Shown: positions 35,604 to 45,032 of the stretch, one piece after another
Numbering within the stretch: the stretch's first letter is position 1
Layout: the number at the start of each line of letters is the position of its first letter
Assembly: GCA_031292755.1 (NCBI GenBank)
Contig: JARLGM010000031.1
Span: 1 to 50,417, forward strand
Direction: 5' to 3'
Source of the DNA: Candidatus Sulfopaludibacter sp.
Lineage (GTDB): Bacteria > Acidobacteriota > Terriglobia > Bryobacterales > Bryobacteraceae
Length of the DNA: 50,417 bases
The notes under the pieces: generated by a model
What the model was told of the DNA's origin: nothing
The model's input: the letters and a program-made list of their open reading frames with translations, nothing else
Databases searched by the model: none
Position numbers and translations under genes: made by a program

Positions 35604-36260
35604 TTGAAGATGAATTTCGTTGCAGTAACCGCACTGGTTCTGGGAGTCGCTACGTTGGCAAGCGCCCAGACTCCGGCCACTCCCCAGGTTAAGCCGCCGG
35701 CGCCGCAAACGCCCGGAGTGCTTCCCACCAAGATCGCGATCATCAGTGTGCAGCAGGCCATCATGTCCACCGGCGACGGCCGGAAGGCCGCGGCTGAGAT
35801 GCAAGCCAAATTTAATCCCCGCCAGGAAGCGCTCAAGAAGATGCAGGCGGATATCCAGGCAATGCAGGACCAGATGAAAAAGGGCAGCGCCACCTTGAGT
35901 GACGATGCCAAGAACAAACTGGCGCGTGACATTGACGCTAAGACCAAGAACTTCCAGCGGGACGCGGATGAACTCAACGCCGATATCGAACAGGAAAACG
36001 GCCGTTTGATGCAGGACCTCGGTGGCAAAATGCAAGCCGTTTGGGAGCAGTATCTGCCGCAAAACGGCTATGCGCTCCTGCTTGACGTAGGCAGCCAGCA
36101 GACACCGGTTCTATGGGCCGCCGCAGCCGTGGATATCACCCCGGAGATCATTAAGTTGTACGACCAGGCTCACCCGGTTGCCGCGGCCGCCGCCGCAGCG
36201 CCCGCAGCGCCCAAGCCCGCCGCACCGGCGCCGGCAGTTCCTCCCGCCAAGAAGAAGTGA
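35604..36260 (+). CDS. Periplasmic chaperone OmpH/Skp family
   Basis: A 218-residue exported Skp/OmpH protein. A signal peptide (FVAVTALVLGVATLASAQ) and a Pro-rich spacer precede the small beta body (KIAIISVQQAIMSTGDGRKAAAEMQ) and a long coiled-coil pair (about 75-150, rich in Lys, Gln, Ala, Asp), then the second beta segment (YALLLDVGSQQTPVLWAAAAVDIT) and an Ala/Pro/Lys tail. Skp holds unfolded outer-membrane proteins for BamA, encoded 53 bases upstream. I chose the TTG at 35604 because AGGAG ends 8 bases before it; the ATG at 35610 is 14 bases away. TAGTAT at 35575-35580 could be a -10 element of its own. Confidence 0.88.
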   Translation: MKMNFVAVTALVLGVATLASAQTPATPQVKPPAPQTPGVLPTKIAIISVQQAIMSTGDGRKAAAEMQAKFNPRQEALKKMQADIQAMQDQMKKGSATLSDDAKNKLARDIDAKTKNFQRDADELNADIEQENGRLMQDLGGKMQAVWEQYLPQNGYALLLDVGSQQTPVLWAAAAVDITPEIIKLYDQAHPVAAAAAAAPAAPKPAAPAPAVPPAKKK

Positions 36261-36306
36261 AATTGCGCCCGGCGGGTGTACAATTTCGATAGGGGGCTTT
36301 CATCCC

Positions 36307-37005
36307 ATGAGGACGCTCGTCGGATTCGCCATTGCGCTCTTGGTTTCCTGCACTGGATTTGCGCAGTATCGGGGTAGTACCCAGCCCTATGTGACCGGAG
36401 GTTTTGGAAGCGCAGTCTATCCCGCCGGAACCGCGGCGACCAACCCGGGGCTCCAGCGGATTACGCCCAATGTCGTCTATCCGGGCGGAGGCGGTCCGAG
36501 GCTGGTGGTCCCCAATACGAATGGGGGAGCCAACCGGGGCTTCCGCCACGGGGGCAACGGGTCTTTTGTTTATGCGTATCCCGTGTATGTGGGCGGCTAC
36601 AGTGGTTTCACGGATCCCTCAATGTATGACGGCTCGGCTGCTCCGCCCCAGCAGCAGCCCCAACAACAGTCGTCTGGAGGAGTCACCATCATCATGCCGC
36701 CGGCTCAGCCGCCCGTGGTGATCAATCAGTATTCCGGCGCTCCGCCCAATCCGCAGATGATTGCCGTCCCGCCGGATGACACCAACGCCCAGGAGACCGA
36801 TACCACTCCGGAAGCGCCGCACTACCTGCTGGCTTTCAAGGACCACACCATCTACTCCGCCATCGCTTACTGGGTGGATGGAGACACGCTCCACTACTTC
36901 ACCACCGGCAACACGCACAATCAGGTTTCACTGTCCCTGGTCGATCGCGCCATGACCGAGCGGCTGAATAAGGACACGGGCGCGGAAGTGAAACTGCCGC
37001 AGTAG
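36307..37005 (+). CDS. Secreted protein of unknown function with Gly/Pro/Gln-rich core
   Basis: A 232-residue exported protein. A signal peptide (TLVGFAIALLVSCTGFAQ, with a Cys that could also be a lipobox) is followed by a Gly/Asn/Tyr/Pro-rich region (about 20-100), a Gln/Pro stretch (PPQQQPQQQSS) and valine-rich IIMPPAQPPVVINQY. A compact C-terminal domain of about 50 residues (HYLLAFKDHTIYSAIAYWVDGDTLHYFTT...SLSLVDRAMTERLN) ends it; I have no name for that domain. AGGGGG lies 10 bases before the ATG. It follows bamA and skp in the same direction, so an envelope role is likely, but this is inference. It converges with guaA, one base apart. Confidence 0.75.
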   Translation: MRTLVGFAIALLVSCTGFAQYRGSTQPYVTGGFGSAVYPAGTAATNPGLQRITPNVVYPGGGGPRLVVPNTNGGANRGFRHGGNGSFVYAYPVYVGGYSGFTDPSMYDGSAAPPQQQPQQQSSGGVTIIMPPAQPPVVINQYSGAPPNPQMIAVPPDDTNAQETDTTPEAPHYLLAFKDHTIYSAIAYWVDGDTLHYFTTGNTHNQVSLSLVDRAMTERLNKDTGAEVKLPQ

Positions 37006-37006
37006 C

Positions 37007-38773
37007 TCATTCCCACTCGATCGTGCCGGGTGGTTTGTGCGTTAAGTCGTAGAAGACCCCACAGATTCCTTCCAGTTTCAGCAGTTCGCCGCACATCGCC
37101 CGCAGCAGGGCGTCGTCCATCGGTACGGACTGTGCGGTCATGCCATCTACCGAATCCACCGGCCGCAACACCACCGATTCCGGCGCTTCCGCCGTCCCCA
37201 GCGGAATCAGGATGACCGGGAACTGCCATACGCAGCGGTCGTAATTCGCCTCGTGCGAGAGGCGCCGCACCAGCGCATCGGCCTGGCGTAATTTCGCGAT
37301 GCGCTCGGGCGTCAGGGAGCAGGCGCGGATTTGCATCGCGGCCAGCGGCGCCTTGCTTTCCACCGCCGCCACCACGCGATTCATGCCGCTCAGGCGATTG
37401 GTCAGTTCCGTGGCACGGACGTGATCCAGAGCCTCGATGGCCAGCACCGGAGCGTAGCTGCGCGCATCGCCCAGCACTCCTACCGAATTCACGGGAATCA
37501 CCCATCCGTCGGCTGTCGCGCGCACCGGTGCATCGAATTCCGAGCACAGGCAGCGGATGGCCAGGCCCGGACCGGGGAAGGGATGGCGGTCCAGCAATTC
37601 CGACGGCAGACCCAGTTCGCGCCCCACTTCCCGCACTTCGTCTTTGTAAAAGGATTTCAGCGGCTCCACGATGCGGCCCGCGGCGATCAACTTCTGAATG
37701 CCGGCCACGCGATTGTGGTGCGTCTTGATGACCGCGGCCTTGGCCGTGCCGCCCGATTCGATCGTGTCCGGATAGATCGTGCCCTGTCCCAGAATCCACT
37801 GCTCGTCCATCAGGTGGCGCGATTCCACAATCCGTTCCTGCACCCGCACGAACTCTTCGCCGATGATGTGACGCTTCTGCTCGGGATCGGTCACTCCCGC
37901 CAGTGCCCCCAGGAACTGATCCTCGGCGTGCTCCACCGTCAGGTTGGCCATGCGCCCGACGAAATCCGTTTCCCCTTCGCGCATCAGACCGGTATCCACG
38001 TAGACCCCGCGCACGCGGCCGGCGCCCAGGGCGCGCGCGCACAGCGCGAAGGCCACGCTGGAATCCACCCCGCCGCTCACGAAGAAGAATACACTGCGAT
38101 TCCGCGCCGTGTCGCGGATCTCCTGCTCGATGGCCGGGACGCGGTGGCGCGGGTCCCAATCCTTCCGGCACTGGCAGACGCGGAAGACGAAGTTCGCCAG
38201 AAACTCCTGTCCGCGCGTGGTATGGACCACCTCGGGGTGAAACTGCAGGCCGTACAGGCCGCGACCCGGCGCGGCGATCGCGGCGACCGCGCAGCTATCG
38301 GTGCGGCCGGTGACGCGGAAACCCTCGGGCAACGCGCCTACGGCATCGCGGTGATTCATCCAGATCTGCTGTTTCCCGCCGAGGCCGCCGAACATGGGGT
38401 CGGCGGTGTCCTCCAGTTCCAGGGTGGCGAGGCCGTATTCGCCCTTCACTCCCTTGCGCACCTCGCCGCCCAGGATGTGCGCCATCAACTGCTGGCCGTA
38501 ACAGATACCCAGCACGGGCGCCCCCACCGCGAAAATGGCGGGGTCCACCGTAGGGCTGCCGGAATCGTAAACGCTGCTGGGACCGCCCGAGATGATGATG
38601 CCGTGAGCGCCGGCCAGTTCCACGGCCGCGGTTTCACTGGCGCGCACCTCGGCATACACGCCCAGGTCGCGCACTTTGCGGGCAATCAGATGGCAGTATT
38701 GTCCGCCCGCGTCCAGGACTATGATTTGTGCTGTGGGATTCAAGTAACGATTGTGGCACACCGCACCGGCCAC
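37007..38773 (-). CDS. guaA: GMP synthase (glutamine-hydrolysing)
   Basis: A 588-residue GMP synthase, somewhat longer than the usual 510-530. The glutamine-amidotransferase half has IIISGGPSSVYD, the nucleophile Cys91 in LGICYGQQLMAH, and the His-Glu pair in LQFHPEVVHT. The ATP-pyrophosphatase half has the SGGVDSSVAFALCARAL P-loop, and the C-terminal dimerisation domain ends in KPPGTIEWE. It makes GMP from XMP. The start is uncertain: the frame opens with GTG at 38773, but the family block begins near a TTG at 38743 or a GTG at 38761, and no Shine-Dalgarno sequence helps. Single gene, convergent with the secreted protein gene and divergent from the restriction-modification locus. Confidence 0.94.
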   Translation of the reverse strand: MAGAVCHNRYLNPTAQIIVLDAGGQYCHLIARKVRDLGVYAEVRASETAAVELAGAHGIIISGGPSSVYDSGSPTVDPAIFAVGAPVLGICYGQQLMAHILGGEVRKGVKGEYGLATLELEDTADPMFGGLGGKQQIWMNHRDAVGALPEGFRVTGRTDSCAVAAIAAPGRGLYGLQFHPEVVHTTRGQEFLANFVFRVCQCRKDWDPRHRVPAIEQEIRDTARNRSVFFFVSGGVDSSVAFALCARALGAGRVRGVYVDTGLMREGETDFVGRMANLTVEHAEDQFLGALAGVTDPEQKRHIIGEEFVRVQERIVESRHLMDEQWILGQGTIYPDTIESGGTAKAAVIKTHHNRVAGIQKLIAAGRIVEPLKSFYKDEVREVGRELGLPSELLDRHPFPGPGLAIRCLCSEFDAPVRATADGWVIPVNSVGVLGDARSYAPVLAIEALDHVRATELTNRLSGMNRVVAAVESKAPLAAMQIRACSLTPERIAKLRQADALVRRLSHEANYDRCVWQFPVILIPLGTAEAPESVVLRPVDSVDGMTAQSVPMDDALLRAMCGELLKLEGICGVFYDLTHKPPGTIEWE

Positions 38774-38889
38774 CCGAAACGGCCCATGGATGCCCGGTCC
38801 TTTGTCTCGGGATGCCTTTCCTGTTTCACCGAAACCCGCTATTGTGAGGTGGTTGGACAGCGAAGCCCAAATACGGGATCATTAGACCA

Positions 38890-40379
38890 TTGACGATTCA
38901 GATCCTCGATCACGCGGATGCGTTGCGGCGGAAGGTCGCCCCAGGCCTCGCCACCAAGCGGAAATCCGCCCTCGGCCAGTTCATGACCCCCTCGTCCGTG
39001 GCGCGATTTATGGCGTCGTTGTTTCCGCCCGCCACCCTTCAAACCTGTCGCCTCCTTGATGCGGGCGCCGGCCTCGGCGCTCTCTCTTGCGCTTTCATTG
39101 ATCGTTGGGCTGCTGGCGATGGCCTAAAGTTTCAGGACGCGGAAGTTGACGCCTACGAAATTGACGATGCCCTGCGGGCGCATCTCGAACAAACGCTCGC
39201 CAACTACACCGGCGGGTTACCCGTTGCCCCCAAGATTATCGCGGGGGATTTCATTTGGGAGGCTGCGCGAAGGATTCTGCAAGGTTCAAAGTCCTATACC
39301 CATGTGATCCTCAATCCTCCGTACAAGAAAATAAACAGCGCGTCGGAACACCGGCTGATCCTGCGGCGCATGGGAATTGAGACCGTCAATTTGTATACGG
39401 CATTTGTCGCGTTGTCACTCGCGATGATGCGGTCGGGCGGCCAGCTCGTAGCCATCATCCCGCGGAGCTTTTGCAACGGCCCGTATTACCGGCCGTTCCG
39501 CGATTTTCTCCTCGGCCGCGCCGCATTGCGGCATATGCACCTGTTCGCGTCCAGAAACCAGGCATTTAAGGATGATGACGTATTGCAAGAGAATATCATT
39601 TCATCCGGCTGGAGCGTGCCGCGCCGCAAGGCAATGTGACCATCTCCACTTCAACCGACGATAGCTTTTCTGACCTTTGTATTTACGAGCACCCGTTTGA
39701 CCGCATCGTCTTCCCCGACGACCCGGAGCGGTTCATTCACGTGCCGACCTCGCTTGAGCGCAACGCTATTGAGCTATCCTCAGCCATTCACTTTTCGCTT
39801 GCCGATATTGGTATTGGCGTTTCGACTGGCCCTGTTGTGGATTTCAGGCTGCAGAAACACATTCAACAAAAGCCGAGTGAGGGAACTGTCCCACTGCTCT
39901 ATCCCGGCCATTTCAGCGGCCACGCCGTACAGTGGCCCAAGGCCGAGATGAGGCGCGGCAACGCGATCAGGCTGAACGCTGACACGAAAAAATGGCTCTA
40001 CCCGAACGGCTTCTACACCGTGGCGCGTCGATTTTCAGCGAAGGAAGAACGGCGGCGCATCGTTGCCAGCGTCGTGGACCCGCAAGCATTTCCGAACGCC
40101 CCGATGCTTGGTTTTGAAAATCACCTTAACGTCTTCCATGAAGATAAACGCGGTTTAACGGAGGAGATCGCGCACGGCCTCGCGGCATTTCTCAACACAA
40201 CCGCGGTTGACGAACAATTTCGCCGATTCAATGGACACACGCAGGTCAATGCAACTGACCTCCGTCTGATGAAATATCCCAGTCGATCGGCTCTGATCGG
40301 CTTGGGGAAATGGGCACGTGGTCAAAGTGAGCTGACACAGTCCATGCTTGACGAGATGATGAAGAAGCTCGCTGAATGA
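38890..40379 (+). pseudogene. BsuBI/PstI-type DNA adenine methyltransferase, frameshifted
   Basis: The first frame (38890-39639, TTG start) holds the N-terminal region SALGQFMTPSSVARFMASLF, the AdoMet site LLDAGAGLGALSCAF and the catalytic NPPY motif (VILNPPYKK), ending soon after DDDVLQENII. The second frame (to 40379) continues directly with IRLERAAPQGNVTISTSTDDSF and the C-terminal target-recognition part. One missing base near 39600 explains the switch; restoring it gives 496 residues, against about 500 for M.BsuBI. The family methylates adenine in CTGCAG. A GTG overlapping the TGA (GTGA at 39636) could in principle restart the second half, but that start falls mid-domain. The stop overlaps the endonuclease ATG as ATGA. 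The locus is visibly less GC-rich than its flanks, consistent with horizontal arrival. Confidence 0.85.
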
Positions 40380-41339
40380 GCGCCGCCAACAACCTCGATA
40401 GTGCGAAGAAAGTCCTGCTTTCTCTGGGTTTGCCACGCGCCCAGCAGAACGAGCGTTCCGTTCTCTGCCCGTTGGCCTTGCTTGACCTTCAGCCTCGCCG
40501 AAAGTGGGACCAGGCGCGGGCCCCGCTGATGGGCATTACGCCGATCATGGATTGGATACGCGATCACTACAAGAAAGCCTACGCGCCGAACACCCGCGAG
40601 ACGGTGCGGCGGCAAACCATGCACCAATTCGTTGACGCCGGCATCGCGGTTTACAATCCGGACAAACCGGACCGGCCTGTTAACAGCCCGGCCGCCGTCT
40701 ACCAGATTGAGCCCTCGGCGTTGTTCCTGCTGCCCAGCTTCGACACGCGCGCATGGCACAAGAATCTGACTGCCTGGCTTGCAGATCGGCAAACGCTGGC
40801 GGCTCGTTATGCCCATGAGCGCAAGCAAAACCTGGTTCCCGTTCGGATCGCGCCAGACCGGAAAATCACGCTCAGCCCCGGCGAGCATAGCGAACTGATC
40901 CGGGCGATCGTCGAAGACTTCGGCGCTCGCTTCGCCCCTTGGGGGCGTCCTGATCTATGCCGGCGACACCGGCGACAAATGGGGTTATTTCGATGCCGTG
41001 TCGCTGGAAAAACTCGGCGTCAGCGTTGATGCTCACGGCAAAATGCCCGATGTCGTCCTGTATTACCCAGAGCGCGATTGGCTGATGCTCATCGAGTCCG
41101 TGACCAGCCATGGTCCTGTCGATGGAAAGCGTCACGCTGAGTTGGCGCGGCTGTTTGCAGGATCTAAGGCCGGTCTGGTTTATGTAACTGCATTCCCCAA
41201 CCGCGCTACCATGGGCCGCTACTTGGGAGAGATTGCCTGGGAAACTGAAGTATGGGTAGCGGATGCCCCATCCCACCTGATCCATTTCAATGGTGAGCGG
41301 TTTTTAGGCCCCTATGCGGCATCCTGCAACGAAGAGTGA
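40376..41339 (+). pseudogene. BsuBI/PstI-type restriction endonuclease, frameshifted
   Basis: The N-terminal part (40376 onward: AANNLDSAKKVLLSLGLPRAQQNERS, helix-rich, ending in IRAIVEDFGARFAP) is in one frame. The C-terminal catalytic part (GGVLIYAGDTGDKWGYFDAVSLEKLG, then MPDVVLYYPERDWLMLIESVTSHGPV with the PD...E catalytic core, to FNGERFLGPYA) is in another. Removing one base in TTGGGGG at 40939-40945 joins them into 320 residues; R.BsuBI and R.PstI are about 316-326. Translation as written gives a 217-residue product that leaves the family sequence before the catalytic PD motif, so cleavage of CTGCAG is not expected. A separate ATG at 40998 could yield a C-terminal fragment. The G-run makes a sequencing slip possible. 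Confidence 0.85.
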
Positions 41340-41714
41340 ACCTTCCAGAGGATGTCGACCGCGCTACCTGGATGGAAGCCGCCATTTTCGTTTAAGGTCA
41401 CTCTAGGCCACTTTCCCTTGCGGAGTTGTGTCGCGACGGTTGCAGGACTTAAGAATGGAAGATCTTTCGCTCTGGACCCAAAAGCGGACGTGACGGCCGT
41501 GCTGCTCTCGGCGTGGAGCGGAAGACGTATGATAACGTTCTTATCACACGGTATGGACACTCAGAAACTCAAACCTGATCCGCGCATGGAGCCAGCCCCA
41601 GAACGGACGGACGCTGACTATGCGGTGATGGTTGCCAAGGCGACCGCTGTTTTTTCCCACCGTTCGGTGCGGCTACTATCCTGGCGATGACGGGCCGTTT
41701 GAAGGTGCCATCCG
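41340..41714. other. Spacer of about 375 bases after the R-M locus, no gene recognised
   Basis: Frames exist on both strands (one of 112 codons on plus, one of 82 on minus) but none has a recognisable domain, a ribosome site or a family-like composition. It may be decayed flanking DNA brought in with the restriction-modification genes. I see no inverted repeats or target duplication that would mark an insertion element. Confidence 0.5.
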
Positions 41715-43277
41715 CTACTTCATGACGATAACCTTGTGGACACGCTCCAGCAGGGTCGTTGCCTGCGGCATGGCCTTTACCGCCTGGGTCACTTCGGGAT
41801 CGGTGAGTGCGAAAACTCTGTCGCTGGCATTCACGTCGAAAGCCCAAACGTACATCTCCTTCGCCAGGTAGCGCTTGATCCAATCGGTGTCCTTCTTGAA
41901 GACCGCATCGGAGAAGGTGTAGCCGTTCCTGCGCAGGTAGTCGTGCAACTGATCCAATGTGGCGCTATCCGGCATCCAGCCATCTGGCAGATGCAGGGGA
42001 TGCGCGGCGAAATAGCTCCGTGTGAAGTTGAAAAGGCCCTTGCGATAGAGCTGCACTTCCAGGCTGTCGAATTCCGGCATGGTGTACTTCTCGTCCGGCG
42101 TGATCCCGCCGCCGCCGTAGACGGTGCGGCCGCTATCGGTGGTCTTCACATCTTTCGTGTCGTTGCCTGGATGATCCTTGTGGTTGTAATAGTCGAAGAA
42201 CGATTCGTGGGAATAATCGCGCTGGATCAGCCGCCCGCTCGGTGTATAGAAGTGAGCCGTGGTCAGTGCCAGGCCGCAGTAGTAACGCAACGGATAGACC
42301 GTCTGCACCAGCCCTTTACCGAAGGTGGTTTCGCCCAGAATCCACGCGCGGTCGTGATCCTGCATGGCTCCCGAGACAATCTCCGACGCCGAAGCGGAGT
42401 ATTGATTTACCAGCACGACGATGGGGTAGTCGCGGCCGCGATTGCCGTGATCGGCGCGGTAGATGCGCTCCGGTGAATTGCGCCCGTGCTGCGAAACTAC
42501 CGATTGCCCTTTCTGGAGGAAATGGTCGGCCACCGCCACCGCCTGGTTCAGCAGACCGCCCGGGTTACCCCGTAAGTCCAGCACCAACCCTTCCGGATGA
42601 GTCTCGCCCAAGGCACGGAAGGTATCGTCCAGTTCGCGGCTGGTATTTTCCCCGAAGCTGAGAATCCGAATGTAAGCGATGCCGGGCTTCACCCAGAAGC
42701 CGTTCACCGTGCGGCGGTAAATATCCTGGCGCACGATGTTGAAGGTCAGGTAGTCCGGCGCCCCCTCGCGCGAAACCGTGATCTTGACCGGCGTGTTGCG
42801 CGGCCCCTTCAGCAGGTCCGCAACCTCTGTGGTGTTCAGATTGGCGGTGGGCTTATCGTCAACGAAAGCGATCACATCGCCCGGGCGAATGCCGGCCTTG
42901 TAAGCCGGCGACCCGGGAAAGGGATTCAGCACCACCGTCTTGTCGTTGCGCGGACCCACCTGCATGCCGACCCCGGAGTAGTGTCCTTCCTGATCTTCCA
43001 ACAGCAGCTTGTAAGCCTTGGGGTCGAAGAAATTGGAGTGCGGATCCAGCGTGCGCAGCATCCCGGGAATGGCGCCGTTGTAAATGGCTTTATCGCCGGT
43101 TGGCGCTTCGGCGGCGTTCTCCTGCACCAGCGCGAAGGCATTGCTGAATGCCTGCACACCGGCGCTGGTCGCCTGATCGTCGGCCGCGAACACGCTACGG
43201 CCATAGAAGCCGCCAAGCAGCGCGCAGCACAATAAAACCAACGGCAACGTTAAAAAGGAAAAGCTCTTACGGAGCAT
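41715..43277 (-). CDS. S41 family carboxyl-terminal processing protease
   Basis: A 520-residue exported protease. A signal/anchor segment (FLTLPLVLLCCALLGGFYG) is followed by a helical region, a PDZ domain (about 100-185, VGMQVGPRNDKTVV, GIRPGDVIAFVDD) and the S41 catalytic core. The Ser-Lys pair is S296 in QYSASASEI and K321 in GETTFGKGLVQ, the usual 25-residue spacing. The VLDLRGNPGG oxyanion block is intact. A C-terminal region of about 140 residues follows the core. The family trims C-termini of periplasmic proteins. A TATACT hexamer (43302-43307, minus strand) may be its -10 element, with AGAAGGA between it and the ATG. Divergent from the M20 peptidase. Confidence 0.93.
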   Translation of the reverse strand: MLRKSFSFLTLPLVLLCCALLGGFYGRSVFAADDQATSAGVQAFSNAFALVQENAAEAPTGDKAIYNGAIPGMLRTLDPHSNFFDPKAYKLLLEDQEGHYSGVGMQVGPRNDKTVVLNPFPGSPAYKAGIRPGDVIAFVDDKPTANLNTTEVADLLKGPRNTPVKITVSREGAPDYLTFNIVRQDIYRRTVNGFWVKPGIAYIRILSFGENTSRELDDTFRALGETHPEGLVLDLRGNPGGLLNQAVAVADHFLQKGQSVVSQHGRNSPERIYRADHGNRGRDYPIVVLVNQYSASASEIVSGAMQDHDRAWILGETTFGKGLVQTVYPLRYYCGLALTTAHFYTPSGRLIQRDYSHESFFDYYNHKDHPGNDTKDVKTTDSGRTVYGGGGITPDEKYTMPEFDSLEVQLYRKGLFNFTRSYFAAHPLHLPDGWMPDSATLDQLHDYLRRNGYTFSDAVFKKDTDWIKRYLAKEMYVWAFDVNASDRVFALTDPEVTQAVKAMPQATTLLERVHKVIVMK

Positions 43278-43341
43278 GCGGGAAATAGTCCTTCTAAGCC
43301 GAGTATAGCGTGCCGGGCCGCGCTTCCGCCCGATCCACAGT

Positions 43342-44616
43342 ATGATTCTTCTTATGCTCTTGAAGAGACCGGCCGTCGTTCTCCTGTTGACCCTCTCGCC
43401 GTTGTGCGCGCAAACGTCCTGGTTTCAGCTATCGCTGCTGGAAAAACCGGAGATGCGCCAAGCCTTACAATCCGTGGACGGCCGTGCCCCGTCTATCGTC
43501 GACGAATGGATCCGGCTGGTGGAAATACCCTCTCCTTCCGGCAAAGAGCAGGCGCGCGCCAAGTACATCCGGGCGGAGATGGAGAAACTCGGGCTGGCCG
43601 ACATCCGGACCGACGATATGCTGAACGTGAGCGGTGTTCGCAAAGGCACGGGCGGTGGCCCCACCGTTGTTTTTGCCGCCCACATGGACACGGTATTCCC
43701 CGAGGGCACCCCGCTCCAGGTGAAGCGCGAAGGCGATATTCTGCGGGCCCCCGGCGTGGGCGACGATACGTCCAACCTGATGGCCGTTCTGGAGATGTTC
43801 CGCGCCTTGAACCGCAGCGGCATCAAGACCAGGGGCGACCTGATCTTTCTGGCGTCCGTGCAGGAGGAGTTGGGGCTGCTCGGGGCCAAACACTGGCTGG
43901 AAACCAGCGGTTATAAGCCCGATATGTTCGTGGCCACCGATGTGGGCGCCACCGAAGTCTGGTATGGCGCGTTGCGCATCAGCCAGTTCAAATTCTTCTA
44001 TACTTCACCCGGAGCGCACACCATGGAAAGCCGCGGCGGCCCCAGCCCCGCCAAAGCCGTCGCCAAAGCGATTGAAGCGCTCTACGAAATTCCGCTGCCG
44101 CCTGTGGCCGAAGGCCTCGATAGCTTCAAGCTGCCCGTAATCAACGTGGGCATGTTAGGCGGCGGCACGGTAGTCAACGCGGTTCCGCGGGAAGCCTGGT
44201 TCACGGTGGACCTGCGCTCTCTGGACAGCGCCACACAGGACCGCCTGGAGAGCGCCGTGGTTTCCACCGCGCAACGAGTGGGCGAACAGGAAGGCGTGGG
44301 GTTCCGGATGGAAAAGAAGATGGGGGTCGATTATTCCAAAGCCCAGCCGCCGCAGGAGCGGCTCAACCATCCGGTGGTGCAGACGGCGCTGGCTGTCCGC
44401 AACTACTTCCGGAGGAAGGGAACCCCGCCAATCGTACCCCGCGACGTAGGTTCCACGGATGCGAACATCGCCGTGAGCATGGGCATCCCAGCGGTCGCCA
44501 TCGGGGCCGTTGACGAGCACATGCCCCACCGCCTGGAGGAGTATGCCGAAGCCGGCAGCATGGTTCCGGGAATCAAGTCACTGATCGTCCTGGCGGTGGC
44601 GCTGGCGGCTCACTGA
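43342..44616 (+). CDS. M20 family metallopeptidase, exported
   Basis: A 424-residue zinc peptidase of the M20/PepT-like group. A signal peptide (KRPAVVLLLTLSPLCAQ) is followed by the first metal ligands in FAAHMDTVFPEG, then GVGDDTSNLMAVLEMF, the catalytic Glu pair in SVQEELGLLGA, the dimerisation (lid) domain (about 215-330), and PRDVGSTDANIAVSMGIPAVAIGAVDEHMPH with the final His ligand. PepT-like enzymes remove N-terminal residues from short peptides; the export signal here implies peptide use outside the cytoplasm. A second ATG four codons in is an alternative start. No clear ribosome site. It converges with nusB, overlapping by 7 bases. Confidence 0.9.
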   Translation: MILLMLLKRPAVVLLLTLSPLCAQTSWFQLSLLEKPEMRQALQSVDGRAPSIVDEWIRLVEIPSPSGKEQARAKYIRAEMEKLGLADIRTDDMLNVSGVRKGTGGGPTVVFAAHMDTVFPEGTPLQVKREGDILRAPGVGDDTSNLMAVLEMFRALNRSGIKTRGDLIFLASVQEELGLLGAKHWLETSGYKPDMFVATDVGATEVWYGALRISQFKFFYTSPGAHTMESRGGPSPAKAVAKAIEALYEIPLPPVAEGLDSFKLPVINVGMLGGGTVVNAVPREAWFTVDLRSLDSATQDRLESAVVSTAQRVGEQEGVGFRMEKKMGVDYSKAQPPQERLNHPVVQTALAVRNYFRRKGTPPIVPRDVGSTDANIAVSMGIPAVAIGAVDEHMPHRLEEYAEAGSMVPGIKSLIVLAVALAAH

Positions 44617-45032
44617 GGCGCCGCGGCCGGCGGCTCGCGGTGGATTGCGTCCAGCACGCCGTTGACGAACTGCACACTCTCTTCGCCGGAATACTTGCGC
44701 GCCAACTCCAGCGCTTCATCGATGGTCACCGGAGCCGGGGTGCCGCCGAACCGCATCTCGTACACGGCCAGGCGGAGAATGTTCCGGTCCACCGCCGGCA
44801 TACGTTCCATGCGCCAGTGCTCGGCGTGTTTGGCGATCTGCCGGTCCAGTTCCGACACATGCTCGATCGTGCCCCGCACCAGGTCCGAGACAAACGGATC
44901 GCGCTCCGGTTTCTCCTCGGAGAACAGGCTGTCGTAATAGCTGTCGATGACTTCGTCCACCGGTTGCCGCCGGGCGTCCCAAGCGAACAGGATCTGCAAA
45001 GCGCGCTGCCTGGATCTGCGGCGGGAGGGCAT
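44610..45032 (-). CDS. nusB: Transcription antitermination factor NusB
   Basis: A 140-residue all-helical NusB: SRQRALQILFAWD at the N-terminus, FVSDLVRGTIEHVSELD, and the C-terminal ERMPAVDRNILRLAVYEM and ITIDEALELARKYS-like blocks. NusB binds boxA RNA with NusE (S10) for rRNA antitermination. Its ATG overlaps the stop of ribH by one base (TAATG), the common ribH-nusB coupling. Confidence 0.95.
   Translation of the reverse strand: MPSRRRSRQRALQILFAWDARRQPVDEVIDSYYDSLFSEEKPERDPFVSDLVRGTIEHVSELDRQIAKHAEHWRMERMPAVDRNILRLAVYEMRFGGTPAPVTIDEALELARKYSGEESVQFVNGVLDAIHREPPAAAPQ

Noticed and set aside
38890..40379. Methyltransferase as a natural two-subunit enzyme (GTGA overlap at 39636)
   Set aside because: The second frame would start in the middle of a domain, and family sequence continues seamlessly upstream of that start in its own frame, which fits a frameshift rather than two genes.
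41352..41690. 112-codon frame downstream of the restriction gene
   Set aside because: No domain, no ribosome site, and composition unlike the neighbouring genes; not reported as a gene.
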